The notes under the pieces are model-generated. The model was not told where the DNA came from, searched no databases, and saw only the letters and a list, made by a program, of their open reading frames with translations. Below are positions 1 through 10,221 of a stretch of 64,000 nucleotides of DNA, piece by piece; position 1 is the first letter of the stretch, and each line of letters starts with the position of its first letter. The stretch lies in the NCBI GenBank assembly GCA_009760885.1, contig CM019713.1:29506927-29570926 (forward strand), in the 5' to 3' direction. The DNA comes from Achatina immaculata. Its lineage: Eukaryota > Mollusca > Gastropoda > Stylommatophora > Achatinidae. The position numbers were made by a program, and so were the translations under genes.

Positions 1-110
1 TCTTGTGCTGCAAGCTTCTGAGCCATACGGGACTGTTAGTCGTACACTGTTTTGTTTTTTTTTTTGTACAAGGTTATCTTGGCCTCCTGCAGATTTTATT
101 TTTTGCAAGA
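1..110. repeat. Dispersed repeat, copy 1
   Basis: This stretch resembles 3371-3472: both contain a 'tctgagccata' block, a T-rich run, then 'gtacaaggttatcttgg' and 'attttatttt'. Family unknown; it may be the antisense side of a LINE. The similarity is seen directly and the family is inference. Confidence 0.5.
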
Positions 111-159
111 CAAGAGGCAATCAACTGACAACTCACTATTGTTTGATCAATTCACATAC

Positions 160-428
160 CTGAAGCAGTATTCACAGAGGAGGAAAATTGGAATGGCAGA
201 CCCAGCCAGGAGAAGTGGACGTGTTTCTTCGGGTAGTTTGAATCTTTGAAACAGCACTTGGAGTTATTAAAACTGTGTGAATTTATCTTTAGTGTTCCTG
301 GACATAATGCCAATGTGGAAAGAATATTTTCCCTCATGAATATGCAGTGGACAGAGGAACGAAATCGCCTTCATGTCTCAACAGTTGAAGAATTAATTAA
401 ATGTGTTTTTAATTATCAAACTCTATGA
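160..428 (+). pseudogene. hAT-type transposase C-terminal remnant
   Basis: The open frame at 246-428 carries a segment FSVPGHNANVERIFSLMN followed by a basic stretch (EERNRLHVSTVEELIKCVFNY). This matches the pattern of the hAT transposase C-terminal dimerisation region, where an ER-x-FS motif is followed by RNRL. The usual hAT protein is 500-700 residues; only about 60-80 remain here and the catalytic part is absent, so this is a broken fragment. A poly-G run follows at 499-512. No terminal inverted repeats were recognised. The alternative is a domesticated hAT-derived host exon, but no splice context supports that. Confidence 0.7.
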
Positions 429-429
429 T

Positions 430-1126
430 TATGTCCGTCAGCGGCAAGATCTTCTATTCAGAAGTTTAAGTGGGATAAATACTTGGAGAAGTTGCACCGG
501 GGGGGGGGGGGGCAGGGTAATGGAAGATCTTGAAGGTAAAATACATTTGTGCTCAGATAAAGAATGTTCTACATCCCATTAATTAATTTCGAGCTATTTT
601 AACTTCTGAGTTGGCATCCCTGATGCTCGGTTGGTTTCTCTGCGAGAAAAATTGGCGAACTACTTTGCGAGCCCTATGTGACGTTCAACGGCACGGGAAG
701 GATATAAGATATTTTAACTTCAAAATGCGTGCAAGGTATACAATACTAAAATAGATATTATACACACATGAATTACTAATAACTTCTGCTGTTCTGACCT
801 GAACGATAACTTTAGTATGGCGTAACTTATATTCTTTCCTTGGATAAGCTATTTGAAAACAATATTCTTAGATCTTAGGTCATGTCCGCTTTTGTTTATG
901 AGCTTGAGAAAAATGTTCTGTTTTTTTCTTGGCAGAATTTGGCAGCCCTAACTTACAACTAAAATATGTTATACGATCATAAACAAACACACACACACAC
1001 ATAATGGAAAATCATTTTGAGGAACAAGGCGAAGCACGTGGCCCGGGTTAGGCGAATGCGAAGGGTGTAGGACCATCGCCATGTTGTTTTCTGTCAAAAA
1101 CTGCTTCTCTTGTGGGACGTGTCTGC
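430..1126. other. No gene seen
   Basis: A poly-G tract (499-512) and a short (CA)n run near 989-1001 are present. I see no coding signal or recognisable element in the rest. Confidence 0.5.
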
Positions 1127-1448
1127 GGGCGTGTTGTCATGGTGTATCAACCAATTGCAGTAGCTGTGGGCGTGTTGTCATGGTGTATCAACATATTGCA
1201 GTAGCTGTGGGCGTGTTGTCATGGTGTATCAACATATTGCAGTAGCTGTGGGCGTGTTGCCATGGTGTATCAAGCAATTGCAGTAGCTGTGGGCGTGTTG
1301 CCATGGTGTATCAAGCAATTGCAGTAGCCGTGGGCGTGTTGCCATGGTGTATCAAGCAATTGCAGTAGCTGTGGGCGTGTTGCCATGGTGTATCAAGCAA
1401 TTGCAGTAGCTGTGGGCGTGTTGCCATGGTGTATCAGCCAATTGCAGT
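1127..1448. repeat. Minisatellite, 41-bp unit, about 8 copies
   Basis: The unit begins GGGCGTGTTG(T/C)CATGGTG and recurs at 1127, 1168 and 1209 and onward at 41-bp spacing. Variants alternate between TGTCATGG and TGCCATGG. Open frames crossing it are repeat-derived. Confidence 0.9.
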
Positions 1449-1719
1449 CGTGTCACAGTTCCGCTCTTTTTCTATTGCATGTATTCTTTCAAGCGCTTCA
1501 GAAAGTCTTGTTTTGTCTTGTCTTGTCTTGTCTCCTTCCTCGTGTACCTTTCAGTGTTGATGAGACAAACAGACACAACTTGATTGCTTCATATCTTTTT
1601 ATATTAAAGGTTTCTGTAACTTGCTCCCTCCAGCTCTTGCATGGGTGGTTTCTCTCTCTGTTTCCTAAAGTTCTTGACATGAATGAGGTCTGTGCTATAC
1701 TGTCTAGCTGTAGTCGTGT

Positions 1720-1938
1720 AACGTGGCCAAGACATCTGACTTGTTGCTTCTGGATGCACCATATTACTGCTTGTACTTCAGTTTGTGCCACAGAAGACCA
1801 AGGCGAAGATGGCTGCAAGATATCGTTGATGATATGCAAATGGATGCATCAGCACCAGGCCATCTTGCTCACAAACGAGAGGCCTACAGGAGTGCTGTTA
1901 GGGAGGCAAAGTTCCGCAAGGGACATGCAAATAAATGA
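1720..1938 (+). pseudogene. Non-LTR reverse transcriptase C-terminal remnant
   Basis: One frame reads RRPRRRWLQDIVDDMQ and then HKREAYRSAVREAKFRKGH followed by a stop. The basic GRPRRRW-DDI pattern followed by a D/H-R-x-x-(F/Y)R-x-AV block is the usual C-terminal end of RTE/CR1-like LINE polyproteins. The catalytic reverse transcriptase and endonuclease are missing, so this is a 5'-truncated copy. After the stop come AAATGA-type repeats, consistent with a LINE tail. A second copy of the same last 27 codons lies antisense at 52461-52542. Confidence 0.65.
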
Positions 1939-2009
1939 ATGATATAAATGGAAAATGACCCGGAAACATGAAACTACAAAGAGACAGAAAAGCGATTTCA
2001 AATTATCTA

Positions 2010-2480
2010 CAATCAATGTTTGCGACATAAACGTGGCAATAAAAGTTAGAATTCACTGTAGTGCTGACGGGAACAAATTCTCGGTGAACGACGCCCTTGA
2101 CGTCGACCGCGCATTCTTTCTGTTAAGTCTGGACCTAGTGCACTTTCTTTTGTCTTAGTTACTGTGGTCTTCTGTCACTGGGACGAATTTTGTTTTGTCT
2201 CTGAATCGTGGGCGTAGACCCAAATCTCATCGCCCGTGACGATCCTAGGGATGAAAAAGTTGGGTCGTCGCTAGCCATCTCATGAAACCCTATGCACATA
2301 TCAAGGCTTCGCTGCTTCTGAGTATCAAGAGCCGAGGGACACAACTTCGCAGCCACGTGATGCGTGTTTAAGTTTTCCGTACCTCCTAGAAGACTCTAAA
2401 ACTGATTCTAACCACGACACAGAGTTAATAAATTGCTCGGCGACAGTCCTCATGACTGAGTTAACGAATTTTTTTCCTCC
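2010..2480 (-). pseudogene. Mariner-like transposase remnant (antisense)
   Basis: Read on the minus strand, the stretch gives HHVAAKLCP, then a segment ending FHEMASDDPTF. After a frame change come VTGDEIWVYAHDSETKQNSS and, further on, GVVHREFVPVSTTVNSNFY. In mariner transposases the corresponding order is a RVSAKFVPRLL block, LHEMA, the catalytic-Asp block TGDE-WVYGYDPETKQQSS, and G-VHHEF-P-GQTVN-FY. The order is preserved but the frames shift and stops occur. The second and third catalytic Asp regions were not found. It is a different copy from the mariner at 3664-5860, and an RTE-like LINE tail abuts it on the plus strand. Confidence 0.7.
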
Positions 2481-2504
2481 ACATTTTCTGAAGTTTTCTC
2501 GGTA

Positions 2505-2760
2505 ATTTTTGACGGTGGATCGGACACTTTGTGAGAATGACTGACAAATCCTTACCACAGACGCCTTTGAAGCGGATTCCACATGATAAAAAAAAAGCAT
2601 GAGATGACCCAAAGGGACATGGAGACTTACAGCAGAGAAAACGCTGGTAAATAAAGATCTGATATACGAGGCAGACAAGAAGATAGCAAAAGACCGACAA
2701 AAGTGTAAAACTCTCGCTTAAAACACTCCCGTTTGTCTTAGACACTGAAGGGACAAAAGA
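2505..2760 (+). pseudogene. RTE-like LINE C-terminal remnant
   Basis: The translated strand gives W-GHFVRMTDKSLPQTPLK-IP, then a run resembling GHGDLQQRKRW and a KDRQKCKTLA-like end, with internal stops. This matches the RW-GHVLRM-SLP--AL-WTP-GKR-RGRPK-TWRR pattern of RTE-type LINE C-termini, also seen at 10222-10458 and 17880-18117. It is heavily decayed. Confidence 0.6.
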
Positions 2761-3370
2761 GAACATATATAACATTGAACATCACATAGCGACAGAAATT
2801 TATGTTAAAAACACATATATAGCACACTTTCATGACATGAGTCACCAAAAAAAAATCACGCTGTTATTGATGATGAAATAAATATGGAATGTTATTTTGA
2901 TAAGAAGGTAAATACACTGTAAAATTATTTGATTACCCAGTAAATATTTTATCCTATACTGATATCAAGTAGACATACGAGTACTATATGATAGAGTCTC
3001 TCCCTTGCCATCAACACTCCAAGGCCTCAAGGCTCAATCAGACAGATATGATCTGTCGCCATTCATCTCATTTGGTGACACTTTTCTCTTCAATTTTTTT
3101 ATCAAAGTTTTCTAGGTTGTCCCTTCATCTTATCCCTACCACATCCTGCATATAATAAAGTCTGGCCTGATGACTCTCTTCAACGCTTGTTTACGTGACC
3201 CAGCCAAAGTAATCTGTTAGCTTTCGTGGTGGTTTTTTGTACAAACTAGATTCCTCTCTTTGGTTTTGGCTCTCTAGATTCCACTATTAAACATATTCTC
3301 TCATGGGACCAGAGTTTCTTCTTAAGATTCTGCTCTCACGATATTTTAGCTGATTTTGATATTTCTTTCT
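2761..3370. other. No confident gene; possible LINE debris
   Basis: The minus strand from about 3330 to 3010 gives patches of basic sequence interrupted by stops, reminiscent of LINE tails, but I cannot name a family. Confidence 0.3.
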
Positions 3371-3472
3371 TGTACTCCAAGTTTCTGAGCCATAAAGGCT
3401 CAATGTCTTACATTGGTTTTTTTTTTTTTTTGTACAAGGTTATCTTGGGCTTCTGTAAATTTTATTTTCTGT
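3371..3472. repeat. Dispersed repeat, copy 2
   Basis: This is the partner of 1-110, sharing the T-rich run and the 'gtacaaggttatcttgg' block. Confidence 0.5.
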
Positions 3473-3840
3473 CTGTATTCTGGTTTAATTTTTTTCTCTT
3501 ACTTTGTTGCAGTTATTGCAAGTTGTGCCCAAATATTTACAACTCTCTGTTCTTATTTTCATATTGTTTACTAGCTGATTACCCGGCGTTGCTCGGGAAT
3601 TTTTAATTATTCATACTGAGGAGTGGATTTGAGATCGCCATGTTTCTCCCATGGACAACCTTACGAGGGGTGATTGATAAGTTCTCGGGATAAGGTACAA
3701 ATACTTGAAACATACAGTTGATATTAGGTGCATTTGTAGAGAAGGTTAATGTAAGATTAAACACCAAGTTTCAAGAAATTAACTGCAACCAATTTTGTTA
3801 ATGGCTACTGAAGTGGTAAGAGTTGGCAGAAATTGAGAAA

Positions 3841-5795
3841 ATGGATAACATTTCTTATCGAGCAGTCATTCGCTACCTCTGCATCAAGGCCTTATCATCG
3901 AAGGAGATCAGTGAGGATATGATGGAGACTATAGGGGATAATGCCCCCTCTTACAGCACATTGAAGTAATAGGTAGCTCAATTCAAACATGGAAGAGAGA
4001 GTCTGGAAGATGATCCCCGTCCAGGAAGACAAAGAACAGTAACCATCGATGAAACCACCAGCAGAATCCATGACATGATAATAAAGGATCGACGACTAAC
4101 TGAGCGGTACATTGCTACTGAGTTGGGCATCTCCCAGTACTGTGCTCATGCCACTATTCACAATGATTTTCAAATGACAAAGGTCTCTGCTCCATGGGTC
4201 CCGAAACTTCTTGCAGCTGATCACAAACGACAGCGTCTCAACATTTCAAGGGACAATCTTGGCCATTTTCCTGCAGATCCTGAAATGTTTCTTCAGCAAT
4301 TTGTGACTATGGATGAGACTTGGGTTCATCATTTTCAACTAGAACCAAAGAACAGTCAAAGCAGTAGAAACATCATGGATTCCCACCTCCAAAGAAAGCA
4401 GGGGTGGTTCTGTCTGCAGGCAAAATGATGGCTTCCATCTTCTGGGATTCAGGTGTGCTATTGGTAGACTATCTTCAAAAGCTCAGAACGGTCACCGGAG
4501 CCTATTACACTAATTTGTGAAGCAACTACAGGTCAAACTGAAGGAAAAGCATTGAAGGAAATTGACGAGAGGAGTCATTTTTCATCAAGACAATGCTCCA
4601 GTTCACAAATCGGCGGTGGCAATAGCTGCCATTCATGAATGCGGCTTCTAGCTTCTTGAACATCCTCCTTATACCCCAGATTTGGCCCCTTCGGACTGTT
4701 ACCTGTTTACCAAACTAAAAAAGGAGCTCAGTGGTCGCAAATTTGCTTCAGGTGATGACGTCATTCCTTCCGTAGACCACCTTCTACTGGCACAAGATGC
4801 TAACTTTTACACACTGCTGGCGAGACTCTTCGGATGCCGCGCGTGGAGTGAAGCTCCTCCCGGCCAAGGAAGAAAATGCGGAAAAGCAATCAGGGTTGCT
4901 GTGTGGCGTCGATGTGAAAAGGTGAAGGAAAAAAGATAAAGTGAAGATTAATCGGTATGTCCAGTAGTATCGCTGCGAGAGCTACACATACCATGGCACC
5001 TCTGCTCTAGAGGCCGGCCACGTCCGAAATACACCTAAACTGGTGAAATATGCCTAAACCGGCATGCACCTGGGGTGAAACTTGCTGGCTAGGCATGTCA
5101 CACCTCCGCTCTAGAGGTCGATCACGTCTCAAACACGCCCATACTGGGATAATATGCCTAAACCGGCTCAACCCAGGGGTGGAAGTCACTAGTGGCGAGG
5201 ATTCATCCTCCTGGGCGAAAGCTCCATCCTGGTCACAACTAGGAAGGGTAGCGGCCACGACCACAAAATGCTGAAGTCGGAGACACTGGACCAGGGCAGT
5301 CTAGATAGGCAACCACCTCTCATCCAGCGGGGATGTATGCATATCCTAATCGCGCTGATGTTTTCCGATGAGAAAGTCCAACACTGGACTGGATGGACAA
5401 CCACCTCTCACCCGGCGATGATACATTGGTATCTTAAAACACGTCGAGGTTTTCCGGTGAGAAAGTCCAACTCTAGACTAAACTGGTGCAACGAAAACCA
5501 TGGTGTCACGCAATCCCGCTTCCGGGACCCACCAGGAATACAGGCTCAAGCCCTGCGATACTCTGAACCCCATGTGGTCCTCTCGGTGATCCCGCGTGGT
5601 CCTTTCGGGGTCCTTTCGGGGGACCACAGGACTTAATGTGGACCACAGACGTAAATTCAGTAGGATCGCGGGGCGGTCTTGGTGGTAGAAGTGAACGAAG
5701 AAGAAGAAGCTGACTTTTACAAAGAAGGGATCCGTATGCTCCAGGATAGCTGGACTAAGAGCATAAACTCGCAAGGGGACTATGTTGAGAAATAA
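3841..5795 (+). pseudogene. Mariner transposase, interrupted and frameshifted
   Basis: The reading starts MDNISYRAVIRYLCIKALS and contains the N-terminal helix-turn-helix region with DDPRPGRQ, followed by ERYIATELGIS. The first catalytic Asp lies in TMDETWVHHF near 4306-4335. After frameshifts come GVIFHQDNAPVHKS near 4575-4610 (second Asp) and HPPYTPDLAPSDCYLFTKL near 4660-4710 (third Asp of a D-D34D signature). The frame is broken by a stop at about 3967 and several indels. It is then split at about 4811 by an inserted retroposon. Past the insertion the tail resumes with FYKEGIRMLQDSW and ends GDYVEK at 5795. The protein cannot be made. The D34D signature and WVHHF place it in the mariner group close to SETMAR-type transposases. 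Confidence 0.85.
4799..5721 (+). mobile_element. Retroposon insertion with GAA tail inside the mariner
   Basis: The sequences GCTAACTTTTACA (4799-4811) and GCTGACTTTTACA (5709-5721) flank about 900 bp of foreign sequence. They form a 13-bp target duplication with one mismatch, and they fall exactly where the mariner reading breaks and resumes. The 3' end is a (GAA)n-like tract just before the right duplication, as expected for target-primed retroposition. Inside, a 104-bp unit (from 4997 and 5101, both containing GCTCTAGAGG) is repeated in diverged form. No reverse transcriptase was recognised, so it may be a non-autonomous element or a LINE fragment. Confidence 0.65.
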
Positions 5796-5862
5796 CCCAA
5801 AAAAGTTGCCCACAAATAACCCGTTGTACCTTATGCCGAGAACTTATCAATCACCCCTCGTA

Positions 5863-6480
5863 TGTTGCTTGCTCAGAGGGAGTGGGGGGTGGGGGGTGGT
5901 TGTTCACCAAAGAATTTATTTATTCTTGCTTCTGGAGGTGAAACTAAAAATGTTGTATACAATCAAGTTTTGAGTTAAATTAATATTATAGTGAATTTGT
6001 AAAAGACTTTATAATGTGTAGACTGTCCCTGTGACTTGTTGATCGTGATCGAGAACACAAGTCTCACTGAAAATTGCAATCTCTTAAAGTTAAAAGGGAG
6101 ATCCGTCAGAATGAGTGGTATCCGTGAGGTAAAAACTGCTTCACCCTCTCCCTGTCCTGTTAAGATAGTCGCTTCAGCTACATTGCCCAGCATCCTCTTT
6201 ACACACAGCCTTGTGCCCGTGCAAAGTTTTTTTTTTCTTTGGGGGGGGGGGGTGGGTGGGTTGAGGTTCCATAGTAAAATAATTGGAGATCTCACCCTAA
6301 TTTTCACCCCCTTTCACCCCCATGCAGATGGGGGCTGAACTTGGACATATGGTCTTGACACCAATGTCGGTCGTTCTCAATTACTTTTACATGTCACCCC
6401 AATCCCACACCCACCCCCACCCCCAGGCCTCCTAGGGGCGCTGGGGATGTACTACCCCCAGAGTATTTTCCTCCACATTG
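5863..6480. other. No gene seen; G/C-rich tracts
   Basis: Poly-G at 6241-6251 and C-rich blocks near 6395-6430 are present. The region belongs to the right half of the split interspersed repeat. Confidence 0.4.
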
Positions 6481-6998
6481 TAAGTCACATGTGTACCAAG
6501 TTTGGTTGAAACTGCTCCATGCGCTCCAGAGTTATGCTGGAACATACGTACACACATACATTTTTTAATATACATACATATATTTCTTTATGTTGAAGGT
6601 TCCTGTCCTTATTGTTTCTTGTTATGGTCATATGAGTATATTCTGTCTTATTTTGGTTGATAATCAAGTAAACATATTAAGATTATTTTGATGGTCATAT
6701 AGGTATTTCAACTGTTTTTACTGTAACAGTAGAATGTCATATATCTTAATATGAAACATTGCCATATATACATACAGATGGTAGAAGACATGATACAAGT
6801 AAAAATGCATATAGATTAATGCAGATGCTTGAAAAAATACAGAACACACATTGACAAGCTAGCACAAATATACTTTAACAATCATATCTATATTAGTGCA
6901 CGAATATTTTCATTACTATACATCCAGGCTCATGACTACTGCTTTTCTGATCAAAGCTATTGAAAGGACGTATCAATACGCTCAGACATCAACCAGTC

Positions 6999-7220
6999 TC
7001 ACACCACATAATCATCATATCCATTATTTAAACTACAGACGGGTACTTGTCGGTTTACAGCTCTTGGTGCTACTGGACGTAGCCTAGCAAATACATTCCT
7101 TGAAGCAGCATCAGAGAGCAAGTCATGAATCTTCTTATCACGTTCCTGTATGTGAGAGTTCAGTTGTGAGATTTCAGATTCCAGATCCATGATTCGTCTA
7201 GCAGCTGCTTGGTCTCTGTG
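6999..7220 (-). CDS. Terminal exon of PDZ-domain gene (coiled coil and tail)
   Basis: On the minus strand an acceptor TTATTTGTTCAG precedes an in-phase exon of 73 codons ending in a stop at 6999-7001. It begins HRDQAAARRIMDLESEISQ and continues with heptad-like LNSHIQERDKKIHDLL, a short parallel coiled-coil candidate. A basic/proline tail RLRPVAPRAVNR and a C-terminus ending YDDYVV follow. The phase-0 acceptor fits the upstream exon at 9409-9528, giving a join VYLTFQ|HRDQAAARR. Composition and lack of stops distinguish it from the surrounding repeats. A polyadenylation site was not pinned down. I read it as the last coding exon of the same gene as 13988-16448, which is inference from phase and strand. 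Confidence 0.7.
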   Translation of the reverse strand, partial: HRDQAAARRIMDLESEISQLNSHIQERDKKIHDLLSDAASRNVFARLRPVAPRAVNRQVPVCSLNNGYDDYVV

Positions 7221-7474
7221 CTGAACAAATAACATTTTATGAAGAATTATGGGATAGCATTCTTTTGTGTGATTTCATAATGATTCAATTTATGAACATT
7301 CACAGTTTATATGTTGACAGCAATATAAAATAACTGTTTTTCTTCCTCGGAAGAACTGGAAAATGACTGTGGTACATAGTGCTTAGATGTACGCTGCTTA
7401 TTGTTGCTGCAAGATTTGAGGAAGAGCAGGTCGAAAGATGACAAACATGTTTTAACTCTCAAATTATGAGAAAC

Positions 7475-8525
7475 CTACACTGGCAGACTCCAAGAATTCT
7501 ATAAAAGGTACATTGATGATGCCATTGGAGTCACCAGTATGTCAAAGGATGACCTAAAAAATTTTACTGAATTCTAATGAGAACATCAAATTCACCTTTG
7601 AAATTTCTCACAAGTCTGTCAACTTTTTAGACATCAAAATATCTATTGGCACAGACAGGCTTGCACCTCTGTGTTTTACAAGCCCAACTACAGACACACC
7701 TATTTACTTTACAACTCCTCCCATCCTGAAGCCTGTAAGAACTCCATCCCATACTTCCAACTCCTCCGTCTTTGCCGTGTATGTCAGGGTAACTTGGACT
7801 TTATAGATCAGTCCAACAAATTATTAGAATTTTTCCGTCACTGCCACTGTCCAGAAAATAAATGTAATTCGGAAAGATTTAACTGTATCCAAAAAGTGAG
7901 CCACAAAAAGGCATTCAGAAAAAAACACCCCTGTAACCCCATCCAACAGAGTCAAATTAGTACCTCCATTTCACCCACATGGTCAGATGGTTAAGAAAAT
8001 TCTTTATCGCCATCTGCCACTAATCCAACTCGACCCCGACCCTTGCGACATTTTCTCTAATCTATCCCTATTAGCATACAAGCAGGAACCAAATCTTAAG
8101 GATATCTTCATCCACAGCCACCTGAAGCAAAAGCTTGCATATGTTGGCACTAGAAAATTTAACCACCCTCGCTGTGTTACATGACCTGTAGTCTGGGAAA
8201 TGAAAACGATCATCTTTTCCATAACTATTCTCATTCTCCATGAGGGATTTACATGTTTGTCTCATAATATTATATATGCCATTGTATGCAAAAGATGCAA
8301 GATAACTTATATTAGTGAAACTAGTCTCAGATTACGTGAATGCATATTTTGAAACCAGTTCCTAATCATTTCAATGGCTCCAACCACAAAGGCAAATCTG
8401 ATTTTCTGGTAACAGCCATCAAACAATGCCGCGCCAATGACAGAAGCCGCCTAGCGCTTGAGAACTGATCCATTTAGGAATATGGAATGCTGGAACCACG
8501 TGGTATGAACTCGCAATTCAGTTAC
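7475..8525 (+). pseudogene. Penelope-like element remnant (RT end plus GIY-YIG)
   Basis: The sequence starts with RYIDDAIGVTSMSKDDL, which carries the YxDD-type reverse transcriptase box. It continues with FEISHKSVNFLDIKISIG and FYKP-Y-HTYLLYNSSHPEACKNSIPY, which fit the RT palm/thumb of Penelope-like elements. Further on, 8275-8340 reads YAIVCKRCKITYISETSL, resembling the C-C and YIGET core of a GIY-YIG endonuclease with Gly replaced by Ser. Another frame then gives NGSNHKGKSDFLVTAIKQCR. Several frameshifts and stops break it. It lies in an intron of the PDZ gene. The alternative of a LINE is less likely because of the GIY-YIG segment. Confidence 0.7.
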
Positions 8526-8814
8526 ATTTAACATTCCCCTGTCCCAACAATCATATTCCTTCTGCACTAATTTTCACTCCTTTCTCACTTGCTACAACAT
8601 ATTTCAAAACTTCCTCATGGCATCAGACTACAACCCCCTTACCCCAGTTATAATCACCTATTTCACTTTCTCCTGGCTAGATTACCATATATTACTCTCT
8701 TCACTTTCTGCGGTCCCCCCCACCCCCCAACTTCTACAACCCACCTGTCACACCACAAGTCTCCATTTAAACATTCCCAACACTATACCACGCACATTTC
8801 TGGACACAGGCTGT
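8526..8814. other. C-rich region without gene
   Basis: No coding signal is convincing. It is probably the decayed 3' part of the Penelope-like element. Confidence 0.35.
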
Positions 8815-8912
8815 TCCAAGTCACAGCATCGTATAAGTCACAGCATCATATAAGTCACAGCATCATATAAGTCACAGCATCATATAAGTCACAGCATCAT
8901 ATAAGTCACAGC
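8815..8912. repeat. 18-bp tandem repeat
   Basis: The unit ATAAGTCACAGCATCAT recurs about five times, followed by a (TTTA)n tract to about 8950. Confidence 0.85.
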
Positions 8913-9039
8913 TAAGTGCTCTATTTATTTTATTTATTTATTTATTTTCATTCTTACTTTTTACATATCATTCATGTGAATTTATATTTTATCTCCTCTC
9001 TCTATTTCTTCATCCTGTATGTTTTTGTATGATTAATTT

Positions 9040-9150
9040 TCACATCGAAACATCACAACTGTGTGCTCTTTAATTAATAAAGCTGTTCATACCTTTTCCT
9101 AGTTTATACATTTTGTTATCACAGCTTCACTGCAGTGGTTTCTTGTATAG
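9040..9150 (+). repeat. 3' terminal module of Penelope-like element
   Basis: CATCGAAACATCAC is followed by TTAATTAATAAAGCTGTT and then CACAGCTTCACTGCAGTGG. The last two blocks recur with small changes at 29845-29905, so this is a repeat end rather than unique sequence. Confidence 0.45.
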
Positions 9151-9408
9151 TTACATACTTAGTTGTGTATACTTATACACTAATTACTCCTTTGTAAATA
9201 AAGGTAACAGGTGCCACCAACTGGAGATAGAAGATCAGGAACAGAGAGGAATGGAGGCAAACTTTTCCTGCAGCAGTGAGCTTTAATGGTCCAAGAAGCT
9301 GAAGAAGAAGAACTTCCACAGACACTTACCTGCTTCTGCACCATCTTCTAAGATAAAAAGGGCTGTTATTACATTGCAGTATAATACAACATTATAGAGC
9401 CTTATCAC

Positions 9409-9528
9409 TTGAAAAGTTAAGTACACTGGGTGCCCTGGATAAATATCCCTGAATTTTTCAAACAAGTCCATAGTTCCACCAGTGACATCATATTCTGTCT
9501 TGAGTAGTGAAAGTGCTTGCCATGGTCT
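9409..9528 (-). CDS. Probable internal exon of PDZ-domain gene
   Basis: A 120-nt (40-codon) segment reads RPWQALSLLKTEYDVTGG, then TMDLFEKFRDIYPGHPVYLT and FQ. It lies between an AG acceptor (TTTGGAG) and a GTGATA donor, both in phase 0, so it connects exactly with the exon at 11527-11643 upstream and the coiled-coil exon at 6999-7220 downstream. Residue composition looks like a folded protein and not like the adjacent 42-bp array. The acceptor lacks a good pyrimidine tract, which lowers confidence. I do not recognise the domain. Confidence 0.5.
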
Positions 9529-9566
9529 CTCCAAACAGGCATGTCACACTATACAGTATATAAGGC

Positions 9567-10120
9567 TGTTAGTGAGTGAAGTGAAAAACAGATATTCACA
9601 CAAAAGTCACTCAGTGAGTGAAGTGAAAAACAGATATTCACACAAAAGTCACTCAGTGAGCGAAGTGAAAAACAGATATTCACACAAAAGTCACTGAGTG
9701 AGTAAAGTGAAAAACAGATATTCACACAAAAGTCACTCAGTAAGTAAAGTGAAAAACAGATATTCACACAAAAGTCACTCAGTGAGTAAAGTGAAAAACA
9801 GACATTCACACAAAAGTCACTTAGTGAGTGAAGTGAAGAAGAGACATGTACACAAAAGTCACTCAGTAAGTAAAGTGAAAAACAGATATTCACACAAAAG
9901 TCACTCAGTGAGTAAAGTGAAAAACAGACATTCACACAAAAGTCACTCAGTGAGTGAAGTGAAGAAGAGACATTCACACAAAAGTCACTCAGTGAGTGAT
10001 GTGAAGAAGAGACATGTACACAAAAGTCACTCAGTGAGTGATGTGAAGAACAGACATTCACACAAAAGTCACTCAGTGTATGAAGTGAAGAACAGACATT
10101 CACACAAAAGTCAGTCACAG
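9567..10120. repeat. Minisatellite, 42-bp unit, about 13 copies
   Basis: The unit is GTGAGTGAAGTGAAAAACAG followed by ATATTCACACAAAAGTCACTCA. Because 42 is divisible by 3, open frames run on both strands (14-residue periodic), but these are by-products of the array. It begins about 40 bp from the exon at 9409-9528 and is intronic. Confidence 0.95.
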
Positions 10121-10221
10121 TAACTAGACATAAGATCTTATCCAAACATTGGGGGAAAAGTGAAAATTAGAAAGAACAGCAGAAATGATCTTTTCTGTAT
10201 TTATACTACAAATGTAGTATA

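Larger units (their letters stand above)
3664..5860 (+). mobile_element. Mariner transposon with matching terminal inverted repeats
   Basis: The left end CGAGGGGTGATTGATAAG is the exact complement of the right end ending CACCCCTCG, and the match runs about 35 bp inward with one or two differences. Each end is flanked by TA (3662-3663 and 5861-5862), the mariner target. The element is 2.2 kb instead of about 1.3 kb because a retroposon of about 0.9 kb sits in the 3' part of the transposase. Confidence 0.88.
3573..6570. mobile_element. Older interspersed repeat split by a mariner
   Basis: The left piece (3573-3661) begins CTAGCTGATTACCCGGCG. The right piece (5863-about 6570) ends with TACCAAGTTTGGTTGAAA, a 'gagttatgctggaacatac' block and an ACATAC-rich tail. 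Blocks of this kind open and close widely dispersed non-LTR-associated repeats in many invertebrates, from general knowledge. The mariner at 3664-5860 sits between them with a TA on each side, so the simplest reading is one old element of about 0.8 kb interrupted by a later insertion. Polarity and exact ends are uncertain. Confidence 0.4.

Noticed and set aside
1385..1942. 185-codon frame as a gene
   Set aside because: It starts in the 41-bp array and its other-frame partner carries the true LINE C-terminal signature.
4075..4428. Host SETMAR-like gene
   Set aside because: Flanked by mariner terminal repeats with TA on each side, with no SET domain or splice sites; it is a broken transposon.
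9549..10145. 198-codon and 141-codon frames with 14-residue repeats
   Set aside because: Both strands are open over the same 42-bp array, and it lies in the intron between coding exons.
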